Assembly: GCF_900103175.1 (NCBI RefSeq)
Contig: NZ_FNLF01000002.1
Span: 4,540,136 to 4,604,135 of the forward strand
Length of the DNA stretch: 64,000 bases
Direction: 5' to 3'
DNA from: Tsukamurella pulmonis
GTDB taxonomy: Bacteria; Actinomycetota; Actinomycetes; Mycobacteriales; Mycobacteriaceae
Shown: positions 1 through 8,517 of the stretch, in pieces
How positions within the stretch are numbered: position 1 is the stretch's first letter
How the letters are laid out: each line of letters opens with the position of its first letter
Notes under the pieces: generated by a model
Database searches by the model: none
What the model saw: the letters and a program-made list of their open reading frames with translations, nothing else
Told to the model about the DNA's origin: nothing
Program-made: the position numbers and the translations under genes

Positions 1-634
1 AGTGGGGCTGCAGCTGCGCGAGGACCTTCGCGTTGACCAGGGCGCGGGTCTCCGCGGTCGACGGTGCCGCCAGGATCACGTGGTCGACGGCGGGCCACAC
101 CTCGTCGAGCCGGTCGGCGGTGACCACGACGGCGTCCGAGACCTCGGCGCCGGAGCGGTTCACGGCGATCACCTTGACGCCGAGGCCGCGGAGCGCGGGG
201 ATCAGGTCGCGGCCGATGCCGCCCGCGCCGATGATCGCCACCGTCGATCCGCCGAGTCGGCCGGTGCGCGCGGCGGCCCCGGCGGCGTCCCACTCGCCCT
301 CGCGGTGCCAGAGCCCGCGGACGCCCGCGAGCAGCAGCGCGATGGCCTGCTCGGCGACGGTGCCCGAGTAGGCACCCGCGGCGGAGGTGAAGACGACCTT
401 CGGGTTGCGGGCGATCGCCCCGCTGTCCAGGAACCCCTCGACCCCCGCGAACGGCAGTTGGACCCAGCGCACGCTCGGGGGCAGCTGCGGCAGGGGCGCG
501 CGGGAGTCGGTCCAGACCAGGCCGGCCGCTCCGGCGAGCGGGCCCGGTTCGCCGCCGCCCGCGGTGATCGCTGCGTCGAAATCGGGATCGGGCTGCGGTC
601 CCACGGCGATGACGATGGGGTCGTCGAATGACAT
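1..634 (-). CDS. D-isomer-specific 2-hydroxyacid dehydrogenase, C-terminus cut by window edge
   Basis: This is the N-terminal 211 residues of an NAD(P)-dependent 2-hydroxyacid dehydrogenase, reading from an ATG at 634 and running off the left edge. The Rossmann loop reads IIGAGGIGRDL and is followed by a strand ending in VNRS. Upstream lies the short catalytic-domain lobe with QLPFAGVEGF, typical of the family. The substrate cannot be told, and the catalytic His/Glu region lies beyond the window. The gene is divergent from the 744-1361 gene across a 109-bp gap. The family call is firm; glyoxylate/hydroxypyruvate reductase-like is only one option. Confidence 0.85.
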   Translation of the reverse strand, partial: MSFDDPIVIAVGPQPDPDFDAAITAGGGEPGPLAGAAGLVWTDSRAPLPQLPPSVRWVQLPFAGVEGFLDSGAIARNPKVVFTSAAGAYSGTVAEQAIALLLAGVRGLWHREGEWDAAGAAARTGRLGGSTVAIIGAGGIGRDLIPALRGLGVKVIAVNRSGAEVSDAVVVTADRLDEVWPAVDHVILAAPSTAETRALVNAKVLAQLQPH

Positions 635-697
635 GCCGCAAAGCCTAGTGAGCCCGCGTCGGCCCCGTGGCCCAGCCGCGCCGATCGGGATGTGAAA

Positions 698-743
698 ACT
701 GAGACTTGTGTTACCTACTGAGTCTCAAGTTAAGATTGAGACT
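698..743 (+). promoter_or_regulatory. Promoter with three TGAGACT half-sites before the 744 gene
   Basis: TAAGAT (731-736) looks like a -10 box and ends 7 nt before the ATG at 744, so the transcript may be leaderless. Three copies of the heptamer TGAGACT or its complement lie here: 700-706 (direct), 722-728 within AGTCTCAA (inverted) and 737-743 within TTGAGACT. The last two form a perfect 8-bp inverted repeat, AGTCTCAA / TTGAGACT, with a 7-bp spacer that contains most of the -10 box. A repressor operator is the natural reading, but the regulator is unknown. Confidence 0.5.
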
Positions 744-1361
744 ATGTCGACGCCCTTCCTGCACCCCGCGCAGCCGCGCCTCGCCGCGCTGCGGCAGCGC
801 TTCGCCGCCACGCCGGTGGGCCGGCGACTCGACGAGGTGCGGCCGACCACCACCTGGAAGGTGGTCAGCTCGGTGATCTACTCGGGCCTGATCGCGGCGC
901 TGGTCATGGGCGCCGCCGTGCTGCTCCTCGGCGTCAAGCCCGCGAGCCCCGAGGTCGCGTCCGTGAGCTCGGTCGCGGTCGGCGACTGCGTCACCGTCGC
1001 CGGCGACTCCGTCACGCGCACCGGATGCGAGGGCGACGGCTTCAGCTTCGCCGTGGCGGAGAAGGCCGCGGCCGGCACGGCATGCAGCCTGCCGAGCTAC
1101 GCGCGCGTCGAGTCGGCCGGGTCCGTGCTGTGCGTGGTCCCCAAGCTCGCGCTGGGCGAGTGCTACCAGGTCAAGCCCGACAAGGCCGCGACCACCGACA
1201 TCCGCCCCGTCGACTGCCCGAGCGGGGTGGGCAGCGCACCGTCGAACGTGATCCGCGTGATCGAGCGGGCGGCGGGCGCCCCGCTGACCTGCCGCGGCTC
1301 GTCGGCCCTGAACTACTCCGCGCCCCAGCGCATGAGCTACTGCATCGCGCCGGTCACCTAG
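744..1361 (+). CDS. Membrane-anchored Cys-rich secreted protein (LppU/SCO3897-like)
   Basis: A 205-residue protein with a ~45-residue cytoplasmic N-terminus, one transmembrane segment (around VIYSGLIAALVMGAAVLLLG) and an extracellular part with two repeats starting VGDCV and LGECY, each followed by further paired cysteines. This resembles actinobacterial LppU/SCO3897-type and septum-formation-type modules of unknown function. The start at 744 (MSTPFLH) is preferred over a TTG-type start at 708 because the putative -10 box lies between them. The function is unknown; an envelope role is inferred from topology only. Confidence 0.6.
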   Translation: MSTPFLHPAQPRLAALRQRFAATPVGRRLDEVRPTTTWKVVSSVIYSGLIAALVMGAAVLLLGVKPASPEVASVSSVAVGDCVTVAGDSVTRTGCEGDGFSFAVAEKAAAGTACSLPSYARVESAGSVLCVVPKLALGECYQVKPDKAATTDIRPVDCPSGVGSAPSNVIRVIERAAGAPLTCRGSSALNYSAPQRMSYCIAPVT

Positions 1362-1385
1362 CGCGAACGGGGCGCGAACAGGGAA

Positions 1386-1412
1386 GGGGCGGCCGGAAGA
1401 TCCGGCCGCCCC
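1386..1412. terminator. Bidirectional hairpin terminator
   Basis: A perfect 12-bp stem (GGGGCGGCCGGA, loop AGA, then its complement) lies between the convergent ends of the 744-1361 gene and ptsH. Short T-rich tails follow on either strand, so it probably ends both transcripts. Confidence 0.75.
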
Positions 1413-1432
1413 TTCTCCGTGCACGGGTCCGC

Positions 1433-1690
1433 TCAGGCGTCGAGGTCCTGCGCGACGAGGGCCGCGATCGCGTCGACGGTCGCCTGATCAGCGGAGTCGA
1501 CGGTGACCTCCACGCCTTGTTCGGCGCCGAGGGTCATGATCATCAGCGCCGAACCGGCGTCCACCGGCTCGCCGCCGGCGACCGACAGGGTGACCTCGTG
1601 ACCCGACTCGTTGACCGCGTTCGCGATCACGGCGGCGGGGCGGGCGTGCAGGCCGACGGCCGAACCGACGGTGACGGTGGTGCTGGGCAT
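1433..1690 (-). CDS. ptsH: PTS phosphocarrier protein HPr
   Basis: This 85-residue HPr passes phosphate from EI (gene at 5683) to the EIIA domain of the fructose permease. The active-site histidine is H15 in GLHARPA, and the region around S47 (DAGSALM) matches the regulatory-serine helix. Length and motif are canonical. It lies 65 bp downstream of fruA on the same strand, so it is probably the last gene of the fruR-fruK-fruA-ptsH unit. HPr and EI sharing a locus with the fructose genes suggests fructose is the main PTS sugar here. Confidence 0.95.
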   Translation of the reverse strand: MPSTTVTVGSAVGLHARPAAVIANAVNESGHEVTLSVAGGEPVDAGSALMIMTLGAEQGVEVTVDSADQATVDAIAALVAQDLDA

Positions 1691-1755
1691 GTCTCTCCTC
1701 GTGGGGTGTGCGTCTCCGCGTCGCCGGTCGCTCGCGGATGTGGTCCTGACCAGTA

Positions 1756-3795
1756 TTACGCGGCGACGGCCGCAGGCTGTGCCGAATCGGCCGCAGCGAC
1801 GCCCCGGCCGGCGAAGCTCTTGGCCGCGACGACGGCGGCGGCGCTGACCAGGACGCCGACGACCAGGGCCAGGAGGAACTTCGGCCAGGTGCCGTTGGTG
1901 GCGAACAGGACGAAGACGCCGCCGTGCGGCGCACGCAGCTGCGCGCTGAGCGCCATCGAGAGGCCGCCGGTCACGGCACCGCCGAGCATCATCGACGGGA
2001 TCACCCGCAGTGGGTCCGCGGCCGCGAACGGGATGGCACCCTCGGAGATGAAGCACAGCCCCAGCGGCAGGGCAGCCTTGCCGTTCTCCCGCTCCGGCTC
2101 GGTGAACAGGCGCGGCCGCACGAAGGTGGCGAGCGCGAGCGCCAGCGGCGGCACCATGCCCGCGGCCATGACGGCGGCCATGATCTCCCACTGCGGTACC
2201 CCCGCCGTGCTCAGGCCGATGCCCGCGACACCGAAGGCGTACGCCGCCTTGTTCACCGGGCCGCCGAGGTCGAAGCACATCATGAGCCCCAGCACCACGC
2301 CCAGCGCGACCTTGCTGCTGCCGCTCATGCCGTTGAGGGCGTCGGTCATCGCCTCGTTCACCCAGCGCAGCGGGCCCGCGAGGAACATGTACATCGCGCC
2401 GCCGGTGATGAGCGTGCCGAGCAGTGGGATGATCACCACGGGCTGCAGGCCGCGGGCCCACTGCGGCAGCGGGATCCGCGAGAGCCACAGCGCCACGACA
2501 CCCGCGAGCAGGCCGCCGATGACGCCGCCGATGAACCCCGCGCCGACGGTGCCCGCGAGGACGCCCGCGACGAAACCCGGTGCGAGGCCGGGACGGTCGG
2601 CGATGGCGTAGGCGATGTACCCGGCGAGCACGGGGATCATCAGCTTCATCGCCGCGCTCCCCACGGCGAAGCAGACCGCGCCGAGGTAGTGCAGCAGCCC
2701 CTCGGGCGGGAGGTTCCACAGCGAGTCGTTCAGCGCGATGAAGGCGCCGTTGGACATGCCGTCGTCGCCGTGGTCGCTGCCGATCTCGTACCAGGCCAGG
2801 AGGAAGCCGAGCGCCATGAGCAGGCCGCCCGCGGCGACGAACGGGATCATGTAGCTCACGCCCGTGAGCAGGGCGCGCTTGAGCTGCCCGCCGAGCCCCG
2901 CCGGGGCGGAGGCGGCGTCGGCGCTCGCGGCGGCACCGTCGACCCTGGTGGCGCGCGGGTCCGACGCCGCCGCGACGGCCTCGGCGATCATCGCGTCCGG
3001 CTCGTTGATGCCGCGCTTGACGCCCGACGTGATGACGGGCTTGCCCGCGAACCGCTCGCGGCCCTTGACCCCCACATCGGTGGCGAAGATGACGGCGCCC
3101 GCGTCGGCGATGGTCTGCGCCGCCAGCGGCGTGGACCCGGAGGAGCCCTGCGTCTCGACGGTCAGCTCGACGCCCGCCCGCTCGGCGGCCAGCTTCAGCG
3201 CGTCCGCCGCCATGTACGTGTGCGCGATCCCCGTGGGGCAGGCCGTGATCGCCACCAGGGCGGGCTTGGCCGAGGGTCCCGCCGCGGGGGCTTCCGCCGC
3301 CGGGTCCGTAGACGCCGCCGGGGCGGTGGGTTCAGCGGGCTTCGGGGCGATGACCTCCTCCACCAGCGCGACGACGTCCTCCGGGGTCGCGGCGGCGCGC
3401 AACGACGCGGTGAACTCCGGCCGCACCAGCGCACGGGCGAGCGCGCTGAGCAGCTTCATGTGCTGCGACCCACCGGATTCCGGTGCGGCGATGAGGAAGA
3501 CGAGATCGGCGCCGCCGTCGGGCGCGCCGAAGTCGACGGCCGGATCGAGCCGCGCGAAGCCGAGGCTCGCGGTGCTCACGGCGGCGGTGCGGCAGTGCGG
3601 GATGGCGATGCCGCCGGGCAGTCCCGTCGCGGACTGCGCCTCGCGGGCGAGCGCCGCCTCCACGAGGCCGTCGACCGACTCGGCGCGGCCGGCGTCGGCG
3701 ATGCGGCCGGCGAGGAAGGCGATCACGGCGGCCTTGTCGGTGCCGGCCGAGACGTCGAGCGCGACCAGTTCGGGCGCGATGATCGGTGCGGTCAT
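1756..3795 (-). CDS. fruA: PTS fructose transporter subunit EIIABC
   Basis: A 679-residue single-chain permease that imports fructose and phosphorylates it to fructose 1-phosphate. Domain order is EIIA (about 1-150, active H67 in GIAIPHCR), an Ala/Pro-rich linker (150-175), EIIB (about 178-275, active C186 in ITACPTGIAHTY) and EIIC (about 310-670) with many membrane segments. The A-B-C order is the usual actinobacterial arrangement. It follows fruK by 55 bp in the same direction, and its product is the substrate of FruK. Confidence 0.96.
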   Translation of the reverse strand: MTAPIIAPELVALDVSAGTDKAAVIAFLAGRIADAGRAESVDGLVEAALAREAQSATGLPGGIAIPHCRTAAVSTASLGFARLDPAVDFGAPDGGADLVFLIAAPESGGSQHMKLLSALARALVRPEFTASLRAAATPEDVVALVEEVIAPKPAEPTAPAASTDPAAEAPAAGPSAKPALVAITACPTGIAHTYMAADALKLAAERAGVELTVETQGSSGSTPLAAQTIADAGAVIFATDVGVKGRERFAGKPVITSGVKRGINEPDAMIAEAVAAASDPRATRVDGAAASADAASAPAGLGGQLKRALLTGVSYMIPFVAAGGLLMALGFLLAWYEIGSDHGDDGMSNGAFIALNDSLWNLPPEGLLHYLGAVCFAVGSAAMKLMIPVLAGYIAYAIADRPGLAPGFVAGVLAGTVGAGFIGGVIGGLLAGVVALWLSRIPLPQWARGLQPVVIIPLLGTLITGGAMYMFLAGPLRWVNEAMTDALNGMSGSSKVALGVVLGLMMCFDLGGPVNKAAYAFGVAGIGLSTAGVPQWEIMAAVMAAGMVPPLALALATFVRPRLFTEPERENGKAALPLGLCFISEGAIPFAAADPLRVIPSMMLGGAVTGGLSMALSAQLRAPHGGVFVLFATNGTWPKFLLALVVGVLVSAAAVVAAKSFAGRGVAAADSAQPAAVAA

Positions 3796-3850
3796 GGGGT
3801 ACTCCGGTTCTGCTGGTGCATCAGGTGATCGGGTGGATCGGTGGGAGGAG

Positions 3851-4810
3851 TCAGAGGGTGGTGACCTGCACGCCGGCGACGGCGAGATCCTCCGGTCGGG
3901 GCGCCCTGGTGCCCGGCTGTGCTGCGGCCGCGGCGCCGTAGGCGACCGCGAGGGAGAGTCGTTCCGGCGGCGTGGCGCCGCGCGTGTGGGCGATCAGATA
4001 CCCGGCGAGGGCGCTGTCGCCCGCGCCGACGGTGCTGCGCACCGCGATCGGCGGCGGCACGGCCGCCCACGCGCCGTCGGCGGTGACCAGCAGCGCGCCG
4101 GCGGCCCCGAGCGTGGCCAGGACGGTGGCGCCCGTGGCGCGGTGCAACTCCTCGGCGGCGGCCCGGGCCGGTGCGAGGTCGCCTGCGGCGGCGCGGGATT
4201 CGAACGCGGCGCCGGCGTCGGCGCCGAGACCCACCAGCTCGGCGAGCTCCTCGGAGTTGGGCTTGAGCAGGGCCACGCCGGGGATCGCCGAGGCGGCGAG
4301 CGCCGCCCCCGACGTGTCGACCGCGAGCAGCGGACCGTCGGACCGGGCGCCGAGGCGCCGCGCGAGACGCGCGTACCAGTCGTCGGGCAGGCCGGGCGGC
4401 AGCGAGCCGCACAGCGCGAGCCAGTCGGCACCGTCGGCGACGGAGACCACGACGTCCTCGAGGGCCCGCACCGCCTCGAGCGCGAGCGGCATCCCGGGCG
4501 CGTTGAGCTTGGTGGTGGTGCCGTCGGGCTCGGCGACGGTGATGTTGCTGCGCACCTCGTGGCCGACGGGCACCGGGATCGCGGGCACGCCGAGGCGCGC
4601 GAGGCCGACGAGCAGCGGGTCGCCCTGGTCGGCCGGCAGCACCGCGACGGTGCCGGCGCCCGCCGCGTGCACGACGCGGGAGACGTTGACGCCCTTGCCC
4701 CCCGGATCGGCCGCGGTGCCCCCGGCGCGCTGGACGGCGCCGCGCCGCAGCGGACCGCCCAGGGTGACGAGGCGATCCAGGCTCGGGTTGACGGTGAGCG
4801 TGACGATCAT
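3851..4810 (-). CDS. fruK: 1-phosphofructokinase
   Basis: A 319-residue PfkB-family kinase that converts fructose 1-phosphate to fructose 1,6-bisphosphate. It begins MIVTLTVNPSLDR and carries the N-terminal PGGKGVNVSR signature and the C-terminal GAGDS motif, with D265 as the probable catalytic base. Its start codon overlaps the stop of the upstream DeoR gene by 4 bp (ATGA), so the two are translationally coupled. The neighbours leave little doubt about the substrate. Confidence 0.95.
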   Translation of the reverse strand: MIVTLTVNPSLDRLVTLGGPLRRGAVQRAGGTAADPGGKGVNVSRVVHAAGAGTVAVLPADQGDPLLVGLARLGVPAIPVPVGHEVRSNITVAEPDGTTTKLNAPGMPLALEAVRALEDVVVSVADGADWLALCGSLPPGLPDDWYARLARRLGARSDGPLLAVDTSGAALAASAIPGVALLKPNSEELAELVGLGADAGAAFESRAAAGDLAPARAAAEELHRATGATVLATLGAAGALLVTADGAWAAVPPPIAVRSTVGAGDSALAGYLIAHTRGATPPERLSLAVAYGAAAAAQPGTRAPRPEDLAVAGVQVTTL

Positions 4811-5580
4811 CGGGCGGCCACCGCGACCTCGACGCCGTGATCGGCGAGTGCCGCCGCGAGCGGACCGCTCGGCGGCGCGTCGGTGACCAGCACGTCCACC
4901 TGGTCGAACCCGGCGAAGGCGACGAGGCTCTCGCGGGCGAACTTCGAGGAGTCGATCACCAGGACCACGACGTCGGCGGCGCGGACCATCGCGGTCTTCA
5001 CCGCGGCCTCGTCGTTGTCGGGCGTGGAGAGCCCGCGCTCGGCGCTGATGCCGTTGGCGCCCAGGATCGCCACGTCGGTGCGCAGGCCCGCGATCTCCGC
5101 GACCGTGCCCGCTCCCACCGCCGCCTGCGTGAGCCCGCGGACCCGGCCGCCCAGCAGCCGCAGCTCCACCGTCTCGCGGATGGACAGCGCGGCGGCCACC
5201 GGCACCGAGTTGGTGATCGCGGTGATGTGCAGGTTGGTCGGGACCTCGCGGGCGGCGGCAATGGTGGTGGTGCCCGCGTCGAACAGGACCGATCCGCCGG
5301 CCGGCGGGAGGTAGCGGCGCGCCGCGACGCCGATGGCGCGCTTGGCCTCGGCATTGGTGCCCTCGCGCTCACCCAGCCCCGATTCGGCGCCGGCGAGGAC
5401 TCCGGCCGCCACGACGCCGCCGTGCACCCGCCGCACGCCGCCGAGCCGCTCGAGCGCATCCAGGTCGCGCCGCACCGTCTCCGGGGTCACGTCGAACCGC
5501 TCGGCCAACTCCATGACCGATGCGCGACCGCGGCCACCGACCAGCTCACTGATCGCGCGCTGACGTTCCTCCGCGTACAT
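4807..5580 (-). CDS. fruR: DeoR-family regulator of the fructose PTS locus
   Basis: A 257-residue DeoR-type protein. The N-terminal winged helix-turn-helix contains the family signature VTPETVRRDLDALERLGGVR at about residues 31-50, and the sugar-phosphate-sensing domain follows. It heads the fruK-fruA-ptsH transcription unit and faces ptsI across 102 bp. A strong SD (GGAGGGGCC) precedes the ATG. Fructose 1-phosphate is the likely effector by analogy with actinobacterial FruR. The operator candidate is the inverted repeat at 5648-5659. Confidence 0.88.
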   Translation of the reverse strand: MYAEERQRAISELVGGRGRASVMELAERFDVTPETVRRDLDALERLGGVRRVHGGVVAAGVLAGAESGLGEREGTNAEAKRAIGVAARRYLPPAGGSVLFDAGTTTIAAAREVPTNLHITAITNSVPVAAALSIRETVELRLLGGRVRGLTQAAVGAGTVAEIAGLRTDVAILGANGISAERGLSTPDNDEAAVKTAMVRAADVVVLVIDSSKFARESLVAFAGFDQVDVLVTDAPPSGPLAAALADHGVEVAVAAR

Positions 5581-5647
5581 GGCCCCTCCGAGTTCGTGGG
5601 TTTCTGTGGTTATGGATTTGATTTTTCTGTTTTTACGCCTGTTTGTG

Positions 5648-5675
5648 TTGACAAGTCAAGAGGATTTCGTAATCT
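5648..5675 (+). promoter_or_regulatory. ptsI promoter with embedded inverted repeat
   Basis: The -35 hexamer TTGACA (5648-5653), a 16-bp spacer and the -10 hexamer TAATCT (5670-5675) form the best sigma70-type promoter in the window. The -10 ends 7 nt before the ptsI ATG, so a leaderless mRNA is likely. TTGAC-AA-GTCAA (5648-5659) is a perfect inverted repeat overlapping the -35 box, well placed for repression by the divergent DeoR protein. Confidence 0.65.
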
Positions 5676-5682
5676 GTGTCAC

Positions 5683-7365
5683 ATGACTTCGCAACAGTCG
5701 ACCGCGACCGGCCTCGCCACCCTCACCGGCACCCCCGTCGTGCCCGGGGTCGCCTACGCCCCCGTCATGTGGCCCGGCGCGCGCCCCGAGGTCCCGCCGC
5801 CCGTCGATGTGCCGGAGGGCGACCGGGACGCCGAGGCCGCGCGGTTCTCGTCGGCGGCGCACGCGGTGGCGGAGCGCCTGCGCGCCCGCGCCGCGCAGGC
5901 CCAGGGCGCCGCGGCCGAGGTGCTCGGCGCGAACGCGGGGCTCGCCTCGGACAAGGCCTGGATGGGCACCACCGAGAAGCTCATCCGCGCGGGCACGCCG
6001 GCCGCGAACGCGGTGGCCGCGGCCACCGAGCAGTTCGCCGACATGTTCGCCACGCTGGGCGGCCTCATGGCCGAGCGCGTGACCGACCTGCGCGACGTGC
6101 GCGACCGGGTGGTCGCCGAACTTCTCGGCAGCCCCGAGCCCGGCGTCCCGGTGCCCGAGGCACCGTCGATCCTGCTGGCCGACGACCTGGCCCCGGCAGA
6201 CACCGCGGGCCTGGACCCGGCGCTCATCGTGGGCATCGGCACCCGGCTCGGCGGGCCCACCAGCCACACCGCGATCATCGCCCGGCAACTGGGCATCCCC
6301 TGCATCGTCGGCCTGGCGCAGGCCGGCACCGTCGACGCCGGCACGCCCGTCCTGCTCGACGGCGGTGCGGGCACGGTCACCGTCGAACCGGACGCCGCCG
6401 AGGCGCAGCGCCTGGTCGCCGAGTCGGCGCGGCAGGCGGCCGAGGTCGCCCGGTGGCGGGGTCCGGGCCGCACGTCCGACGGTGCGGCCGTCGCGATCCT
6501 GGCGAACGTGCAGGACGGCGCGAGCGCGCGGGGCGCCGCGGAGCGCGAGGTGGAGGGCGTGGGCCTGTTCCGCACCGAGCTCGCCTTCCTCGACCGCGCC
6601 GACGAGCCGTCCGTCGACGAGCAGGCCGCGTTGTATCGCGAGGTGATCGACGCGTTCCCCGGGCGGAAGGTGGTCATCCGCACCCTCGATGCGGGCTCGG
6701 ACAAGCCGCTCAAATTCGTCGACCACGGCGAGGAGGAGAACCCCGCGCTGGGCGTGCGCGGCATCCGCATCGCCGAGGCCGACCCGGGCCTGCTCGAGCG
6801 GCAGCTGGACGCGATCGCCGCGGCCGCGGAGGGCGCCACCGCGCAGCCCTGGGTGATGGCGCCGATGATCGCCACCGCGGCCGAGGCCCGCGAGTTCGCC
6901 GCGCAGTGCCGCTCCCGCGGCCTGGCCGCCGGCGTGATGGTGGAGGTGCCGGCGGTGGCGCTGTGCGCCGACGCGGTGCTCGCCGAGGTGGACTTCGTCT
7001 CGATCGGCACGAACGACCTCACCCAGTACGCGATGGCGGCCGACCGGATGAGCACCGGGCTCGCGGCGCTCACCGATCCGTGGCAGCCCGCAGTGCTCCG
7101 GCTGATCGAGCTCACGGGCCGCGCCGGTACCGCGGCGGGCAAGCCCGTCGGTGTGTGCGGCGAGGCCGCCGCCGACCCGCTGCTGGCGTGCGTCCTCGTG
7201 GGGCTGGGCGTCGATTCGCTCTCCTGCGCGGCCGGGGCCGCGGCGGCGGTGGGTGCCCGCATCGGCGGGGTGACCCTGCAGCAGTGCCGCTGGGCCGCGG
7301 AGGCCGCGCTCGCCGCCGCCGACCCGCAGGCCGCGCGCGAGGCGGCAAGGTCCGCATTGTCCTGA
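5683..7365 (+). CDS. ptsI: Phosphoenolpyruvate-protein phosphotransferase (PTS enzyme I)
   Basis: A 560-residue EI that autophosphorylates with PEP and passes phosphate to HPr. The phosphorylated histidine is H195 in GGPTSHTAIIARQLGIPCIVG-type sequence (190-210), and the PEP-binding domain carries the catalytic C492 in GVCGEAA and the FRTELAF segment. No SD is visible; the start is chosen because the promoter's -10 ends 7 nt upstream and the protein then has the usual EI length. It is divergent from fruR. Confidence 0.95.
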   Translation: MTSQQSTATGLATLTGTPVVPGVAYAPVMWPGARPEVPPPVDVPEGDRDAEAARFSSAAHAVAERLRARAAQAQGAAAEVLGANAGLASDKAWMGTTEKLIRAGTPAANAVAAATEQFADMFATLGGLMAERVTDLRDVRDRVVAELLGSPEPGVPVPEAPSILLADDLAPADTAGLDPALIVGIGTRLGGPTSHTAIIARQLGIPCIVGLAQAGTVDAGTPVLLDGGAGTVTVEPDAAEAQRLVAESARQAAEVARWRGPGRTSDGAAVAILANVQDGASARGAAEREVEGVGLFRTELAFLDRADEPSVDEQAALYREVIDAFPGRKVVIRTLDAGSDKPLKFVDHGEEENPALGVRGIRIAEADPGLLERQLDAIAAAAEGATAQPWVMAPMIATAAEAREFAAQCRSRGLAAGVMVEVPAVALCADAVLAEVDFVSIGTNDLTQYAMAADRMSTGLAALTDPWQPAVLRLIELTGRAGTAAGKPVGVCGEAAADPLLACVLVGLGVDSLSCAAGAAAAVGARIGGVTLQQCRWAAEAALAAADPQAAREAARSALS

Positions 7366-7440
7366 TACGTGTCGGCGCCGGGTGCTAGACCTGACACATC
7401 CCGGGCGCAGCGGGTGCCCGGCTACCGGCGAGGAGCCGTC

Positions 7441-7803
7441 ATGATCGACCACCTCGGAATCAGTTGCGCCGACCTGACCGCAGCCACGCGGTTCTACGAC
7501 GGGGTGCTGGCCGTGCTCGGCGCGAGCCGGCTCATGGACGTCGGCAGCGCCGTCGGCTACGGCACCGATCACGCCACCTTCTGGGTCTCCGGCGTCCCCG
7601 GCGCGTCCAGCCGGGAGACGCACGTGGCCTTCAGCGCCCCGGACCGCGCCACCGTCGACGCCTTCTACACCGCGGCGCTGGGCCTGGGCGCGGAGTCGCT
7701 GCACGCGCCGCGGCTGTGGCCCGAGTACCACCCCGGCTACTACGGCGCCTTCGTCCGCGATCCCGACGGCAACAACGTGGAAGCGGTCTTCCACGGCGGG
7801 TAG
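7441..7803 (+). CDS. VOC/glyoxalase-fold protein
   Basis: A 120-residue protein of the vicinal-oxygen-chelate superfamily. It opens MIDHLGISCADLTAATRFYD and closes with DPDGNNVEAVFHGG, both characteristic of small glyoxalase-like proteins. The metal ligands would be H4 near the start and E115 in NNVEAVFH. An SD (GAGGAG) precedes the ATG. Substrate unknown; members range from lactoylglutathione lyase to antibiotic-resistance and dioxygenase-like enzymes. Confidence 0.8.
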   Translation: MIDHLGISCADLTAATRFYDGVLAVLGASRLMDVGSAVGYGTDHATFWVSGVPGASSRETHVAFSAPDRATVDAFYTAALGLGAESLHAPRLWPEYHPGYYGAFVRDPDGNNVEAVFHGG

Positions 7804-7823
7804 CGGTCGCCGCTCCGACGATG

Positions 7824-7850
7824 CCCGGGGACGCTCCGAACGCCCCCGGG
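7824..7850 (+). terminator. Hairpin after the VOC gene
   Basis: CCCGGGG (7824-7830) pairs with CCCCGGG (7844-7850) across a 13-nt loop, 20 bp after the VOC stop codon. There is no U-tract, as is common in actinobacteria. Confidence 0.45.
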
Positions 7851-7921
7851 AATACACCGGACCGCAGTCCGGTTATGCTCGATGAGTCAGCCACCGAGCA
7901 ACCATCGAAGGAGTCATCCCC

Positions 7922-8458
7922 ATGAGCAACGTTCTCGCCCCCGGCACCTACGTCGTCGACGCCGTCCACTCGTCCGTCGAGTTCTCCGTGCGCCACCTGA
8001 TGGTGAGCAAGGTCAAGGGCCGTTTCGACGAGTTCTCCGGCACCATCACCGTGGCCGAGGACGGCACCGCCTCGCTCACCGCCGAGGTCGACGTGACGTC
8101 GGTCAACACCCGCAACGCGCAGCGCGACGCCCACATCCGCACCGCCGACTTCTTCGACGCCGAGAACCACCCGAAGGCGACCTTCGTCTCGACCGGCGTC
8201 GCGGAGAAGGGCTCGGACTACGTGCTGAACGGCGAGCTCACGCTGCGCGGGGTCACCAAGCCCGTGCAGTTCGACCTCGAGTTCCTCGGCACCAACCCCG
8301 GCATGGGCCAGGGCGAGGTGGCCGCGTTCGAGGCCAAGACCGTGATCACCCGCCAGGACTTCGGCATCTCCATCGACATGCCGCTCGAGACCGGCGGCAA
8401 GGTGATCGGCGACAAGATCACCCTCACCCTCGACATCGAGGCCCTGCGCCAGGCCTGA
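7922..8458 (+). CDS. YceI-family polyisoprenoid-binding protein
   Basis: A 178-residue lipocalin-like protein of the YceI family (PF04264). Diagnostic stretches are YVVDAVHSSVEFSVRHLMVS near the N-terminus, GRFDEFSG and TADFFDAENHP. There is no signal peptide, so unlike E. coli YceI it is probably cytoplasmic. An SD (GAAGGAG) sits 8 nt before the ATG. The family binds long polyprenoid chains; a link to decaprenyl carriers is attractive here but only inferred. Confidence 0.88.
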   Translation: MSNVLAPGTYVVDAVHSSVEFSVRHLMVSKVKGRFDEFSGTITVAEDGTASLTAEVDVTSVNTRNAQRDAHIRTADFFDAENHPKATFVSTGVAEKGSDYVLNGELTLRGVTKPVQFDLEFLGTNPGMGQGEVAAFEAKTVITRQDFGISIDMPLETGGKVIGDKITLTLDIEALRQA

Positions 8459-8463
8459 TCCCC

Positions 8464-8512
8464 GCACGACGAAGCCCCCGTCACCGGCTGCGGTGCGGGG
8501 GCTTCGTCGTGC
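8464..8512. terminator. Strong bidirectional terminator
   Basis: A perfect 17-bp stem (8464-8480 with 8496-8512, sequence GCACGACGAAGCCCCCG) with a 15-nt loop lies between the convergent ends of the YceI gene and the CitE-like gene. Confidence 0.8.
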
Positions 8513-8517
8513 TCGGA

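Noticed and set aside
708-743. Start of the Cys-rich envelope gene at 708
   Set aside because: The extra 12 codons run through the -10 box and inverted repeat, and the start at 744 gives a better N-terminus.
2-1424. Plus-strand frame 2-631 and minus-strand frame 711-1424 as genes
   Set aside because: Both are antisense shadows; the opposite strands encode a clear Rossmann dehydrogenase and a TM-anchored Cys-rich protein.
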